A DNA stretch of 64,000 nt from Bacillus andreraoultii (GTDB lineage: Bacteria; Bacillota; Bacilli; Bacillales; Caldibacillaceae): assembly GCF_001244735.1 (NCBI RefSeq), contig NZ_LN868935.1, forward strand, positions 548,344 through 612,343, given 5' to 3'. Numbering within the stretch: position 1 is the stretch's first letter; the number at the start of each line of letters is the position of its first letter. The notes beneath the pieces were generated by a model. The model was not told the origin of the DNA and made no database searches. It saw only the letters and a program-made list of their open reading frames with translations. Shown piece after piece: positions 13,963-23,553 of this stretch. The translations under genes and the position numbers were made by a program.

Positions 13963-16170
13963 CTATTGTTTTTCAATTGGAGCAAACTTCGCTAATAACC
14001 GCTTAATCCCAACTGGATTTGGGAAAGCAATGTCTAGTTCTAGTGAGTCACCTTCACCTTTTACACTCACAACTGTACCAACGCCCCATTTTTTATGACT
14101 TGCCTTATCCCCGACCTTCCAACCGAATGACTCTCCTCCAGTTGTTGTTTGGATTGGACGAGTAACTGGGCGATGAACGGGACGTGTTGTGCGACTTTCC
14201 TGTGTTGCTGGCTGTTTTCTCTTTTCATTTAAGCCTTCAATTAGTTCATCCGGGATTTCTGCAATAAATCTTGAAGCAGGGTTCATATTTGTCCGACCAA
14301 ATAATGTACGTAATTGGGCGTTCGTTATATATAATTCTTCTTCTGCTCGTGTTACACCTACATACATGAGTCTTCGTTCTTCTTCCATTTCCCCTTCGTC
14401 CATTAAACTCCGGCTATGTGGGAATACCCCCTCTTCTAAACCAATAAGAAAGACGACTGGGAATTCCAGACCTTTTGCAGAATGTAGCGTCATTAAAACA
14501 ACAGCTTCTTTATTATTTTCTTCTTTATCCATTTGATCAATGTCAGCAACTAGAGCTAAATCCGTTAAAAAGGCGATTAATGTTTTATCTTCACTAGTTT
14601 CTTGAAAATTTTTCGTAACAGAAAGGAATTCCTCAATATTCTCTAAACGACTTTCTGCCTCTAACGTCTTTTCCGCCTTTAACATCTCTTTATATTCTGT
14701 ACGTTTTATCATTTCTTCCGTCAGTTCCATCACAGATAAATATTCTTGCATTTGGTTTAGATCTTTAATTAAATGATAAAACTCAGCACAAGCTTTCGTT
14801 GCTTTTGCGGCTAAACCGATGTGTTCTACTTCTCCTAATGCGGAAAACATAGATATATCATGTAGTAGTGCATATTGTGCAATACGATCAAGCGAAGTTG
14901 CACCTATTCCCCTTTTTGGTACATTAATGATTCTCGTTAAACTTATATCATCATCTGGATTTGCTACAAGTCGAAGGTATGCTAAAATATCTTTAATTTC
15001 TTTTCGATCATAGAATTTTGTACCGCCAACAATTGTATACGGAATATTTGCCTTAACGAACATTTCTTCCATTGCCCGTGATTGGGCGTTCGTACGATAT
15101 AAAATTGCTATATCACTATATTTCCGTTCAGAATGATCAACGAGTTCTTTAATTTTTCCGGTAACGAATAACGCTTCACCTTGTTCAGAATCAGCACGGT
15201 AATAACGTATTTTTTCCCCTTGCATATTTTCCGTCCAAAGATTCTTCGGTTTCCGGTTTGCATTGTTCGCAATGACTTCATTTGCCGCATGTAAAATATT
15301 TTTTGTTGAACGATAGTTTTGTTCAAGTAGTATTACTTTAGCATTTGGATAGTCCTTTTCAAAAGAAAGGATGTTCGCAATATCTGCCCCACGCCAACCA
15401 TAAATGGATTGGTCAGAATCACCAACAACACAAAGATTTTTAAACTTTGCTGCTAGTAAGTTAACAAGTTTGTATTGTGCTTTATTTGTGTCTTGGTATT
15501 CGTCTACGTGTATATATTGGAATTTCCTTTGGTAATACTCTAAAACTTCTGGTACGCGGTGAAATAATTGGATTGTCTTCATAATTAAATCATCAAAATC
15601 AAGGGAGTGGTTTTTTAATAAACGCTTTTCATATTCCTCAAAAACATCACTTACTATTTTTTCATAATAATTTCCTACGAGCTTCGAATACTCTTTCGCA
15701 TCAATAAGTTCATTTTTTGCACTGCTAATGGATCCTAGTATTCCTCGTGCATCGAATTTTTTCGGATCAATATTTTTATCTTTTATAATCCCCTTTATAA
15801 CCGATAGTTGGTCGGCTGTATCTAGAATTGTAAAATTACGATTGATTCCTATTCGATCAATATCCCTTCGTAAAACTCGCACACACATGGAATGAAATGT
15901 TGAAATCCATATATCATCTGCCGCTCCACCAAGAATGGCAGCAATCCGTTCCTTCATCTCTCTCGCAGCTTTATTTGTAAACGTGATAGCTAAAATATTA
16001 TATGGATTTACACCTTTTTCCAGTAGTACATATGCGATTCGATGTGTAAGTACCCTTGTTTTTCCACTTCCCGCACCAGCCATAATGAGGAGTGGACCTT
16101 CAGTCGTTTTTACTGCTTGTTGCTGTTCTTTATTTAACCCATCAAGTAGACGATCTTTTAAATATTGCAA
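13963..16170 (-). CDS. pcrA: ATP-dependent 3'-5' DNA helicase PcrA
   Basis: UvrD/Rep-type superfamily 1 helicase for repair and rolling-circle plasmid replication. It has 735 residues. Walker A is AGAGSGKT, motif II is VDEYQDTN, and [22 protein letters not shown] and [16 protein letters not shown] follow. The C terminus ends in a Tudor-like RNA-polymerase-binding region ([22 protein letters not shown]). I choose the TTG at 16170. AAAGGTGATCCAG lies just before it, the GTG three codons upstream is inside that site, and the resulting [12 protein letters not shown] aligns with B. subtilis MNYISNQLLSGL. Confidence 0.96.
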   Translation of the reverse strand: MQYLKDRLLDGLNKEQQQAVKTTEGPLLIMAGAGSGKTRVLTHRIAYVLLEKGVNPYNILAITFTNKAAREMKERIAAILGGAADDIWISTFHSMCVRVLRRDIDRIGINRNFTILDTADQLSVIKGIIKDKNIDPKKFDARGILGSISSAKNELIDAKEYSKLVGNYYEKIVSDVFEEYEKRLLKNHSLDFDDLIMKTIQLFHRVPEVLEYYQRKFQYIHVDEYQDTNKAQYKLVNLLAAKFKNLCVVGDSDQSIYGWRGADIANILSFEKDYPNAKVILLEQNYRSTKNILHAANEVIANNANRKPKNLWTENMQGEKIRYYRADSEQGEALFVTGKIKELVDHSERKYSDIAILYRTNAQSRAMEEMFVKANIPYTIVGGTKFYDRKEIKDILAYLRLVANPDDDISLTRIINVPKRGIGATSLDRIAQYALLHDISMFSALGEVEHIGLAAKATKACAEFYHLIKDLNQMQEYLSVMELTEEMIKRTEYKEMLKAEKTLEAESRLENIEEFLSVTKNFQETSEDKTLIAFLTDLALVADIDQMDKEENNKEAVVLMTLHSAKGLEFPVVFLIGLEEGVFPHSRSLMDEGEMEEERRLMYVGVTRAEEELYITNAQLRTLFGRTNMNPASRFIAEIPDELIEGLNEKRKQPATQESRTTRPVHRPVTRPIQTTTGGESFGWKVGDKASHKKWGVGTVVSVKGEGDSLELDIAFPNPVGIKRLLAKFAPIEKQ

Positions 16171-16243
16171 CTGGATCACCTTTCTTAAAACCGAATATTT
16201 GTTCTTATTTTATCGAATATGTAAGTACAATTCAACATTTACG

Positions 16244-16933
16244 TTAAAACCTTTTGGCAACTTCTACTGTTTTTAACGCTGCTTCTAAATTATCATAAAT
16301 AATATTTCCAACAACAATAACATCCGCATGCTGTTTCATTTCTTTTGCCTGATCTTGATTAGAAATACCACCGCCATAGAAGAGCGTACTCGTCTCTAAC
16401 TGTTCTTTCACTCTTTCCACTACGTTTGGATCACCGTACACTCCACTGTACTCCAAATAAAATATGGGAAGATTAAATATTTTTTCCGACATCGTTGCAT
16501 ATGCTTCAATGTCATCAATTGATAGGTCCGTCGTAGCATTCGTCAGTTGTGCTACTTTACTATTTTCATTTAAAATACAGTAACCTTCAACCACCATTTC
16601 CTTCCAATCAATATAATGACCAAATTCCTTTATCGCTTGGTGGTGTTTACCGACAATCCAATCTGAGTCCTTACTATTTAAAACAGTAGGGATAAAATAT
16701 AAGTCAAATCCTGGTGTTATAGCGTCTATACTTGATACTTCTAAGGCGCAAGGTACTGTGTAGCGACGAACCCGCGCCATTAAATTTAATACATTTTCTA
16801 ACGTAACGCCGTCCGTTCCACCAATCATAATACAATCAGTCCCGGACTCACAAACTTTCTCTAATGCAATATCATCAATTTCTTTATTTGGATCAAGTTT
16901 GAATACATGGTGCCATTGTCGAAAATCGTACAT
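16244..16933 (-). CDS. pcrB: Heptaprenylglyceryl phosphate synthase PcrB
   Basis: TIM-barrel prenyltransferase that joins heptaprenyl diphosphate to glycerol-1-phosphate, making a Bacillus archaeal-type ether lipid precursor. It has 229 residues. The family stretches HVFKLDPNKEI, IMIGGTDGVT, FIPTVLNSKDSDWIVG, YLEYSGVYGDP and LFYGGGIS are present. The start at 16933 is fixed by GTGGAGGAAAAAGATATG. It is followed 73 bases later by pcrA on the same strand. A TATAAT-like -10 is visible at 16967-16972 on - but no convincing -35. Confidence 0.95.
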   Translation of the reverse strand: MYDFRQWHHVFKLDPNKEIDDIALEKVCESGTDCIMIGGTDGVTLENVLNLMARVRRYTVPCALEVSSIDAITPGFDLYFIPTVLNSKDSDWIVGKHHQAIKEFGHYIDWKEMVVEGYCILNENSKVAQLTNATTDLSIDDIEAYATMSEKIFNLPIFYLEYSGVYGDPNVVERVKEQLETSTLFYGGGISNQDQAKEMKQHADVIVVGNIIYDNLEAALKTVEVAKRF

Positions 16934-17037
16934 ATCTTTTTCCTCCACTATTTGTTCCATCCAATTATTATACCATTGCTTTCGATTATAAAAAATACAT
17001 TAGAAGCATAGAAACCTTTCTATTTCGTAAAAAACTT

Positions 17038-17219
17038 GGGGAAACGGGCGTCTTGAAGGGTTATAGATAACCGTTTTGATTGAAAGTACGGGGAATTGGT
17101 CATCTAGAAGAGTTATAGATAACCGTTTTGGTTAAAAAGTATGGGGAATTGGTCATCTAGAAGGGCTATAGATAACCGTTTTGATATAAAGTCAGGATAA
17201 ACGGGCGTCTAGTGGGTAT
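17038..17219. repeat. 52-bp tandem repeat array, type 1
   Basis: Three full units and part of a fourth. The anchor (CGGGCG/TGGTCA followed by TCTAGAAG) recurs at 17045, 17097, 17150 and 17202, giving steps of 52, 53 and 52 bp. Each unit reads roughly GGGGAATTGGTCATCTAGAA, then GAGTTATAGATAACCGTTTTG, then a variable A-rich tail. It lies in the 1-kb gap between pcrB and yerC and has no open frame of note. Confidence 0.85.
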
Positions 17220-17304
17220 GGTCGCACGATAATACCGCAGTTTTGGTGAAATCTGCTTTTAAAGCTTCTCTATGAATCAGAAATCCTGGGTATTATGCAA
17301 AATC

Positions 17305-17772
17305 CTCAAGTTTTCGCGAAATCAGGTTCATAGAACACTTCTATGAACCCAAAATTCTCAAGTTTTCGCAAAATCCGGCTCATAGAACTTCTCTATGAAC
17401 CCAAAATTCTCAAGTTTTCGCGAAATCGGGATCATAGAACTTCTCTATGAACCCAAAATCCTCAAGTTTTCGCAAAATCCGGCTCATAGAACACTTCTAT
17501 GAACCTAAAATTCTCAAGTTTTCGTGAAATCGGGATCATAGAACACTTCTATGAACCTAAAATCCTCAAGTTTTCGCAAAATCAGGTTCATAGAACACTT
17601 CTATGAACCCAAAATCCTCAAGTTTTCGCAAAATCCGGCTCATAGAACACTTCTATGAACCCAAAATCCTCAAGTTTTCGCGAAATCAGGCTCATAGAAC
17701 ACTTCTATGAACCCAAAATCCTCAAGTTTTCGCGAAATCGGAGGTATCGAACCTTACTATGAACCCAAATTA
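17305..17772. repeat. 52-bp tandem repeat array, type 2 (nine exact-period units)
   Basis: Nine units. CTCAAGTTTTCG begins at 17305, 17357, 17409, 17461, 17513, 17565, 17617, 17669 and 17721, exactly 52 bp apart each time. Each unit then has C(G/A)(A/C)AAATC, a dyad TCATAGAACACTTCTATGA (arms TCATAGAA/TTCTATGA, 3-base centre) or a variant TCATAGAACTTCTCTATGA, and ACCCAAAAT. Degenerate units precede it at 17240-17304. The whole unit repeats, so it is not a CRISPR array. The 16934-17979 gap contains only these arrays and one interspersed repeat. Confidence 0.93.
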
Positions 17773-17821
17773 AACCGAACTGCACAAAACCGGCTTATAA
17801 AGTAAATTCGAACGTCCGATT

Positions 17822-17965
17822 CTTTAGTCATTGAGCAGATACTTGAGTACACCAAAGAAAATTTTTTTGGCTGCAAGGTAATGTTTCTGACGTCTTCTTG
17901 TGCACCGAGTATAGGAATGTAGAAATGAAAAAATTTATACTTTACTTTCATGGCAACTAAAAAAA
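17822..17965 (+). repeat. Interspersed ~160 bp repeat, copy C
   Basis: Diverged copy of the family also found in the pur operon. Matching parts are AAAGAAAATTTTTTTGGCTG, AAGGTAATGTTTCTG, TTCTTGTGCACC and TATAGGAATGTAGAAATG, and the end AAAATTTATACTTTACTTTC. It abuts the yerC terminator. Confidence 0.6.
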
Positions 17966-17987
17966 GCTAAGCAGATCACTTAGCTTT
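17959..17987 (-). terminator. Terminator of yerC
   Basis: On the minus strand AAGCTAAG and CTTAGCTT form a stem around a 7-base loop, followed by seven T. It overlaps the yerC stop codon. Confidence 0.85.
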
Positions 17988-18315
17988 CTTCGGTATTTTC
18001 ATCTTCTATATTTGTCTCCGATTGTTTGTCCTCAATTCGTTCAAGTACCATTTTATAAGCATCATTACCGTAGTTTAAACAGCGCTTTACCCTTGATATG
18101 GTTGCTGTTGAAGCACCTGTTTCCTTTTCAATTTCATGGTATTTACTTCCTTCTTCTAAAAGTCTAGCTACTTCTAAACGTTGTGATAACGATTGAATTT
18201 CGTTTATTGTACAGAGGTCATCAAAAAATCGATAGCATTCTTCTTTATCTTGTAATGAAAGGATAGCATCAAATAATCGATCTAATTCCTTCCCTCTTAA
18301 TTTGTCTATTTGCAC
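17980..18315 (-). CDS. yerC: YerC/YecD family TrpR-like regulator
   Basis: Small (111 residues) DNA-binding protein of the TrpR/YerC superfamily. The central helix-turn-helix reads LCTINEIQSLSQRLEVARLL...EIEKETGASTATISRVKRCL (about residues 34-84), followed by an acidic tail. The target is unknown to me. The GTG start at 18315 has GAGGAGGCAATTTCAAC upstream. It lies between yerB (upstream) and its own terminator; in B. subtilis it is likewise next to yerB and pcrB. Confidence 0.9.
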   Translation of the reverse strand: MQIDKLRGKELDRLFDAILSLQDKEECYRFFDDLCTINEIQSLSQRLEVARLLEEGSKYHEIEKETGASTATISRVKRCLNYGNDAYKMVLERIEDKQSETNIEDENTEES

Positions 18316-18386
18316 GTTGAAATTGCCTCCTCAAAAATACCTACTTAATAATATTATTGATTAAATCAAACGAAAAATATCTTCTT

Positions 18387-19388
18387 TTATAATTGTACGG
18401 TTTCATCTAAGTTTGGTACAATGTTAACCCATGTTTTCCCTGGTACGAGCGGAGCTTCTTTACCATTTATATATGGGACAATTTCACCATTTTCATTTTC
18501 CCAAGTGACACTTTTCATTTTCCCATTTTGCAATAAATAGCCTCTTCCACCAGAGTGAATATCAATATTTAACCTACCATAGGTATCAATTTTTGTGTGA
18601 TTCATTTCAACAATGATTATATTGTTCAAAAGGACTGGTTCATCTGTGTCATAATCACTTGTTTGAACATCGCCCGAAAATCTCTTATATGCTTTCATCG
18701 TTTCGTCATATTCATAACGAACTTCAAAATTTTTCGTAGAGTAAGAAATGGTTACTGTACTTTGTTCCTCACCATCCGTATCCTCTCCGTCTTTCAAAAA
18801 TGCAAAAGAAGCCGGTGGTCCAATTAGTGAATATTGGTTTTCTTCAATCCCCTCTTCCATATGGTCAAGGGAAATATACGAATTATGAGGTGCTTTCCGA
18901 AATGAAACACGATTGAATAATGTACCATCATAAAATAAACCGTTTAGAGCATCGATATACCCATTCGTAATCATTTCTTTCGCTTCCGGACTCCATCCAT
19001 GACAAATATAAATTGCATCTAATCCTTTTGCCAGCTCAATATAATAAGGTCGGGCACTACGAATAGGGCCTACAATATCTGGATATTCACTTTGAAAAAC
19101 TGCAAGAAACCGTGTAACACCACCCTCTGCTAAAGCCTCGTAAACAATATCTGCTTTTGTCAAACCAGATTGTGGCCTAGCAGCAGGATGGTTATTCATC
19201 ATTACACTAATTGCTCGATGATTCGGTTTTTCCTTTGTTGTTAATCCTGTAAGTGGAAAAGTATATAGTTTTGCTTGTTTTGTTTGATTTTCACTAGGTT
19301 TCTCTTTTTCTGTTTTTGTGTCCTTACTACAACCAATTAGTAAAAATAATATTGCGATAATAGGTATCCATTTTGCAAATTTTTTCAC
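18387..19388 (-). CDS. yerB: DUF3048 lipoprotein YerB
   Basis: Exported lipoprotein of unknown function with the DUF3048 fold. It has 333 residues. The signal peptide is KKFAKWIPIIAILFLLIGC with lipobox LIGC (Cys20), then a Lys/Glu-rich linker, then the conserved PLTGLTTKEKPNHRAISVMM, ARPQSGLTKADIVYEA, GGVTRFLAVFQSE and GPIRSARPYYIELA segments. The GTG start at 19388 has GGGGGATAAAG upstream. It sits in the yerA-yerB-yerC order on the minus strand. Confidence 0.92.
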   Translation of the reverse strand: MKKFAKWIPIIAILFLLIGCSKDTKTEKEKPSENQTKQAKLYTFPLTGLTTKEKPNHRAISVMMNNHPAARPQSGLTKADIVYEALAEGGVTRFLAVFQSEYPDIVGPIRSARPYYIELAKGLDAIYICHGWSPEAKEMITNGYIDALNGLFYDGTLFNRVSFRKAPHNSYISLDHMEEGIEENQYSLIGPPASFAFLKDGEDTDGEEQSTVTISYSTKNFEVRYEYDETMKAYKRFSGDVQTSDYDTDEPVLLNNIIIVEMNHTKIDTYGRLNIDIHSGGRGYLLQNGKMKSVTWENENGEIVPYINGKEAPLVPGKTWVNIVPNLDETVQL

Positions 19389-19441
19389 GAAGCTTTATCC
19401 CCCAGTATGTTACGTTGATTATGTCCTTCTCCTTCATTATT

Positions 19442-21190
19442 TTAACGCATTATAGTGGGAAACAAAACCTTTTTTTGCATAACATCAAAAACTCCTTTTG
19501 GTGTTAAACGAATATATGGTAAATGTGTTGACGTAAAGAAAAGTAATGTATATACGGGATCATTAAAAGGATACCCACGGCTAATTAATATATCTTTAAG
19601 TTTTTTATCTGCCATCATTAACTGTTCAAAAGTCAAGCTACTTGAGATACCTAAATACGGTAAGGACAACTCGTAAATAATTTCCCCATGATCAACAATA
19701 ACTAAACCTCCACCAATTTCTTTCATCCGTCGAAACGCTTGTAGCATATCATTTTTATTTTTTCCTATTAAAAGGATATCTTCTGTATAAGTAAATGTAG
19801 ACACGAGACCACCTAAATTATTGGCAAAACCTTTTAACAATGTATTCGTTCGCTTTGTTCCTTTCGTATCAATTGCCATAAAGAAACATTCATCTTCTAG
19901 TGTATCAATTTGGTCACGATCGGCATCAATTGTAATGGAATAAGGCTTTGTTATAACAGAACTCTCCAACTGAATCCCAAACGGCATTGAAAACTGTAAA
20001 TCAGCTTTTGACAAATCCCAATCTATTGATAGAGGCTGAAAACCATAATCCTGAAGTTTTATTTGATTTTCCGGTCCTACCCATATGTTATCTTTTAAAA
20101 TCCATTGTCCATTTGCAAGAACAGAAACAGGTGTTGGATTTTCTATCTTTTCAATAAAATTAATATGGGCAACTCTACCTGTAGCAATAAGGCCGTGTAG
20201 ATCGTCCAACTGATAGTATTTTGCTGGATTATACGTTGCCATTAAATACGCATCAATTGGTGGTACACCTTTTTCAATAGCAATCTTAATTAATCGGTCC
20301 ATTACCCCATCTTCGTAAAAGTGTGGTGGAGAGCCATCTGTTGTCATCATCAAGTGATCATATTGTGTTATTTGAAGTTCTTTCATCTGCTCTAAAATTT
20401 TTGGCAAATCAGGACGGATTGATGAATGTCTCAAAGTTACCATATATCCTTGTAATAAGCGCCGTTTTACTTCTTTACCAGAAATTGCCTCATGATCGGA
20501 ATCAGCACCTAGGAGTTTTAGTTTTGCTAAAGTCTTTTCTGACGCACCTGGGAAGTGTCCTTCCACTTTTTTATTCATTCGCTTTGTTTCTTGAATCCAA
20601 TGAAGTTTTAAATCATCACCTTCGAGCAATTTTGGCCAACCGGTTAGCTCACCGCCTTGAACAACTAACTCATGATTAATCCACGACTTGACCGAAGCAT
20701 TGGAAAATAAAGTTTCCTCATCAATCAGTTCGGATTGACTATCAAAACGGCTCCACCAATATAGTGTTTGTGGTAGTGATTTTAAATCCTCAATAAAAGA
20801 AAACGCTTTCTTTTTACTCAATTGTAAAATAAGCTGTAAATTATCATTGATCAATACTGTTGTTCCAAATTTTGATGCATACTGGGCAAAATTTAGGGGA
20901 TTATATAATTGAAACGGGTGAACATGTGGTTCAATATATCCTGGTACAAGTAGGAGATTTTTACAATCAATTTGTTCACATTTTTCATCAATAAAATCAG
21001 GTTTTTTATCACCCACATAGACAATGCGATCTTGGTAAATCCAAATATTTCCTTTTAACCATTGTTTTAATATTCCATGTAAATAGGTTGCATTGTAAAG
21101 CACAATGGATGGCGATCGCTTCCCATCAATAACTTCAACATGTTCTCTTAGTTCACGATTTCTCCATCTGTATTTAGAATCAATCATCAT
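19442..21190 (-). CDS. yerA: Adenine-deaminase-like amidohydrolase YerA
   Basis: Metal-dependent amidohydrolase of the adenine deaminase family (582 residues). It could convert adenine to hypoxanthine in purine salvage, but the activity of YerA proteins is not established to my knowledge. Metal-site motifs include PGYIEPHVHP, EGHFPGASEKTL, GADSDHEAISG, TLRHSS and MTTDGSPPH. HVHP here differs from the usual adenine deaminase HxHxES context. AAAGGTG is followed by ATGATG, so the start is 21190 (or 21187), not the GTG inside the site. It is the first gene of the inverted yerA-yerB-yerC block. Confidence 0.85.
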   Translation of the reverse strand: MMIDSKYRWRNRELREHVEVIDGKRSPSIVLYNATYLHGILKQWLKGNIWIYQDRIVYVGDKKPDFIDEKCEQIDCKNLLLVPGYIEPHVHPFQLYNPLNFAQYASKFGTTVLINDNLQLILQLSKKKAFSFIEDLKSLPQTLYWWSRFDSQSELIDEETLFSNASVKSWINHELVVQGGELTGWPKLLEGDDLKLHWIQETKRMNKKVEGHFPGASEKTLAKLKLLGADSDHEAISGKEVKRRLLQGYMVTLRHSSIRPDLPKILEQMKELQITQYDHLMMTTDGSPPHFYEDGVMDRLIKIAIEKGVPPIDAYLMATYNPAKYYQLDDLHGLIATGRVAHINFIEKIENPTPVSVLANGQWILKDNIWVGPENQIKLQDYGFQPLSIDWDLSKADLQFSMPFGIQLESSVITKPYSITIDADRDQIDTLEDECFFMAIDTKGTKRTNTLLKGFANNLGGLVSTFTYTEDILLIGKNKNDMLQAFRRMKEIGGGLVIVDHGEIIYELSLPYLGISSSLTFEQLMMADKKLKDILISRGYPFNDPVYTLLFFTSTHLPYIRLTPKGVFDVMQKKVLFPTIMR

Positions 21191-21335
21191 TTTCACCTTT
21201 TTTATTTTTTCATTTTTTCGGTTAGAGGTATAACCTATTTTTCAAATCATCGAAAAAGATTAAATTTATTATAGCATGCATTTTTTTATTGCGCACTAAA
21301 GAAGCATTTACAATTTGAATATAGGAGGAATAGCA

Positions 21336-21665
21336 ATGAATCGAAAGCAAAATATAGGTGTTGTAAATGCCTTATTACGAATTTCATTTGGATTAACTTT
21401 TCTATCTTGGGCAACTGCAAAACTTGTGAAAAAACCTTGGAAAGAATCATACTTAATAATTGCGTTTTTATCGGCAATGAAGGTGGGAGAAGGGTTTTTA
21501 AAATACTGCCCAATAACAGATATGATGCAAAGTCAAGCGAATTATATGTCAGATTCGGATAACAAACCACAATTGAAACAAGTGATTGATTTATTTACAC
21601 CGAAGCAAATGAGATCATCGCAAAAAGAAGACGACGGAAGCTCACAACAACAAGATCAAGAATAA
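21336..21665 (+). CDS. YgaP-type (DUF2892) small membrane protein
   Basis: Small 109-residue protein with an N-terminal NVGVVNALLRISFGLTFL-like transmembrane helix (here starting GVVNALLRI) and a second helix around ESYLIIAFLSAMKVGEG, followed by KYCPITDMM and a hydrophilic, Gln-rich tail. This is the DUF2892 layout without the rhodanese domain. The function is unknown. The start at 21336 follows ATAGGAGGAATAGCA. It is divergent from yerA, so the 145-base gap must hold both promoters. Confidence 0.8.
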   Translation: MNRKQNIGVVNALLRISFGLTFLSWATAKLVKKPWKESYLIIAFLSAMKVGEGFLKYCPITDMMQSQANYMSDSDNKPQLKQVIDLFTPKQMRSSQKEDDGSSQQQDQE

Positions 21666-21785
21666 AATGGTCGTTCATATGCCCGACATAATGAAAATAA
21701 TGAAAAATTGACGAATTAATAGCCTTTATAAAGGATGGGTAAAGATTGTTGATTATAAAAGATTGAGGGTATCGTAGCCAAAAGT

Positions 21786-21817
21786 TTAGTCCGTGAGCGA
21801 ATCAACCCACGGACTCT
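21786..21817 (-). terminator. Hairpin downstream of purB
   Basis: AGTCCGTG / CACGGACT arms with a 12-base loop lie just past the purB stop. The T-run on the minus strand is weak (AAACTTTT), so termination may be incomplete. Confidence 0.5.
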
Positions 21818-21820
21818 ATT

Positions 21821-23113
21821 TTACAACCCTAATTTCTCAAATATCGTATCGACATGTTTTAAATGGTGGTGATAATCGAAGCAATCGTCAATTTCAGCTT
21901 CCGTTAGAGTTTCGGTAATTTTTTTACTATTTTCTACTAAAGAACGAAATGGCACTTGTTTTTCCCACGCTTCCATCGCTAACGGCTGAACTGTATCATA
22001 CGCCTCTTCACGAACCCATCCTTTTTCAATTAATGCTAAAAGAACACGTTGGGAATAAATAAGTCCCCAAGTACGCTCCATATTTTCTTTCATATGTTCA
22101 GGAAACACCGTTAAGTTTTTAACAATATTAGCAAACCGGTTTAGCATATAGTTTAAAGCAATCGTTGCATCCGGTAATATAATGCGTTCAGCAGAGGAAT
22201 GGGATATATCCCGTTCATGCCATAATGGAACATTTTCATACGCGGTAAGCATATAACCACGAATCACTCTTGCTATCCCTGTCATATTTTCTGAACCAAT
22301 AGGGTTTCGCTTATGTGGCATGGCAGAAGAACCTTTTTGACCTTTTGCAAAAAACTCTTCTACTTCTCGTACTTCACTCTTTTGTAACCCACGAATTTCT
22401 GTAGCAAATTTTTCAATGGAAGTTGCAATTAAGGCTAGTACAGACATGTAATGTGCATGGCGATCACGTTGTAAAGTTTGCGTTGATATAGGTGCGGGTG
22501 TAATCCCAAGTTTTTCACAAACATACTTTTCAACAAATGGATCAATATTTGCATATGTACCTACAGCCCCAGAGATTTTCCCGAACTCCACACCTTGTGT
22601 TGCACGTTTAAAACGTTCTAGATTCCTTTTCATTTCTTCATACCAAAGAGCAAGTTTTAAACCGAAAGTAGTTGGTTCCGCGTGAACACCATGAGTACGT
22701 CCCATCATGACAGTATATTTATGTTCTTGCGCTTTTTTCTTTAGAATTGCCATGAAATTCTCAATATCTTGTAACAAAATCGCATTCGCTTGCTTTAATA
22801 AATAAGATTGTGCTGTATCAACGACGTCAGTGGATGTTAAACCGTAATGAACCCATTTTTTCTCTTCACCTAAACTTTCAGAAACTGCTCTCGTAAATGC
22901 AACGACATCATGTCTTGTTTCTTCTTCAATCTCTTTAATCCGTTCCACCGAAAATGTTGCGTTATCTCGGATTTTCCGAACATCCTCTTTTGGAATTTCA
23001 CCTAATTCAGACCATGCCTCGCATGCTAAAATTTCAACTTCCAACCAAGCTTTAAATCGATTCTCCTCTGTCCAAATCGCATCCATCTCAGGTCTCGTAT
23101 AACGTTCAATCAT
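21821..23113 (-). CDS. purB: Adenylosuccinate lyase PurB
   Basis: Cleaves SAICAR in the IMP branch and adenylosuccinate in the AMP branch. It has 430 residues. Motifs include [16 protein letters not shown], the catalytic flexible-loop signature [13 protein letters not shown] and [17 protein letters not shown]. The start has CTGGAGGATGGACA upstream. In B. subtilis purB lies inside purEKBC. Here it is a single transcription unit about 11 kb from purD, on the other strand, with its own promoter and PurR-type operator. Whether a second purB exists upstream of purC cannot be seen. Confidence 0.97.
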   Translation of the reverse strand: MIERYTRPEMDAIWTEENRFKAWLEVEILACEAWSELGEIPKEDVRKIRDNATFSVERIKEIEEETRHDVVAFTRAVSESLGEEKKWVHYGLTSTDVVDTAQSYLLKQANAILLQDIENFMAILKKKAQEHKYTVMMGRTHGVHAEPTTFGLKLALWYEEMKRNLERFKRATQGVEFGKISGAVGTYANIDPFVEKYVCEKLGITPAPISTQTLQRDRHAHYMSVLALIATSIEKFATEIRGLQKSEVREVEEFFAKGQKGSSAMPHKRNPIGSENMTGIARVIRGYMLTAYENVPLWHERDISHSSAERIILPDATIALNYMLNRFANIVKNLTVFPEHMKENMERTWGLIYSQRVLLALIEKGWVREEAYDTVQPLAMEAWEKQVPFRSLVENSKKITETLTEAEIDDCFDYHHHLKHVDTIFEKLGL

Positions 23114-23175
23114 TGTCCATCCTCCAGTTTCTGAAAGCTATCATTCTACTATTTTTTCATTATTTATACATTTTT

Positions 23176-23252
23176 ATCTTAGCAAAAGACGATTTGACAA
23201 GTCAAGTTAAAATCGAACGATGAATGTTTATCACATGTTTATCGTTCGTTTT
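23176..23252 (-). promoter_or_regulatory. purB promoter with PurR operator
   Basis: On the minus strand, -35 TTGACT (23200-23205), an 18-base spacer and -10 TAAGAT (23176-23181). Directly upstream lies the pair CGAACGAT...ATCGTTCG. GAAC is at 23215-23218 and GTTC at 23244-23247, exactly 25 bases apart, with A/T-rich outer flanks. This fits the GAAC-N24-25-GTTC PurBox pair of the B. subtilis PurR regulon. Start codon at 23113. Confidence 0.8.
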
Positions 23253-23339
23253 TCCTTTTATGTGATTTTTGTATGAAACAAGCATCAAAAATTGCTCAAT
23301 CTCCTTTATCGCATTTTTTCGTGCAGGGAACGCACAATC

Positions 23340-23500
23340 CTTATACTACGTGACCCGTGGGAAATGGGTATCTATAACCGCTCTACGTGACTTTGGCAGC
23401 CTTTTTTCATTTTGATTTGGGCGGCTAGAACTCTTCTAGATGACCGTTTCAACCTTTTTCATCCCGATTTGGGCGGCTACCGTTTACAACCTCCTCTCGT
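23340..23500. repeat. 52-bp repeat units upstream of purB, type 1
   Basis: Two to three degenerate units: GGGCGG(CTAGAACTCTTCTAG) starts at 23419 and GGGCGG again at 23471 (52 bp), with a looser unit at 23366 (53 bp). The core CTAGAA-CTC-TTCTAG is a perfect dyad. It fills the ptsI-purB gap between the purB operator and the ptsI terminator; no gene is seen in 23253-23514. Confidence 0.65.
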
Positions 23501-23514
23501 CTATTAAACCTCCA

Positions 23515-23549
23515 TAAAAAACCCCTACAGACATTCTGTAAGGGTTCAT
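23515..23549 (-). terminator. Terminator of ptsHI
   Basis: On the minus strand AACCCTTACAGA, loop ATG, TCTGTAGGGGTT, then six T. It lies immediately after the ptsI stop at 23554. Confidence 0.9.
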
Positions 23550-23553
23550 TGTT

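Noticed and set aside
17305..17772. Regular repeats that could be taken for a CRISPR array
   Set aside because: The whole 52-bp unit repeats; there are no unique spacers and no cas genes in the window.
20800..20820. cre-like AGAAAACGCTTTCT inside yerA
   Set aside because: Lies deep in coding sequence and is explained by the codons of a Lys-Lys-Ala-Phe-Ser stretch.
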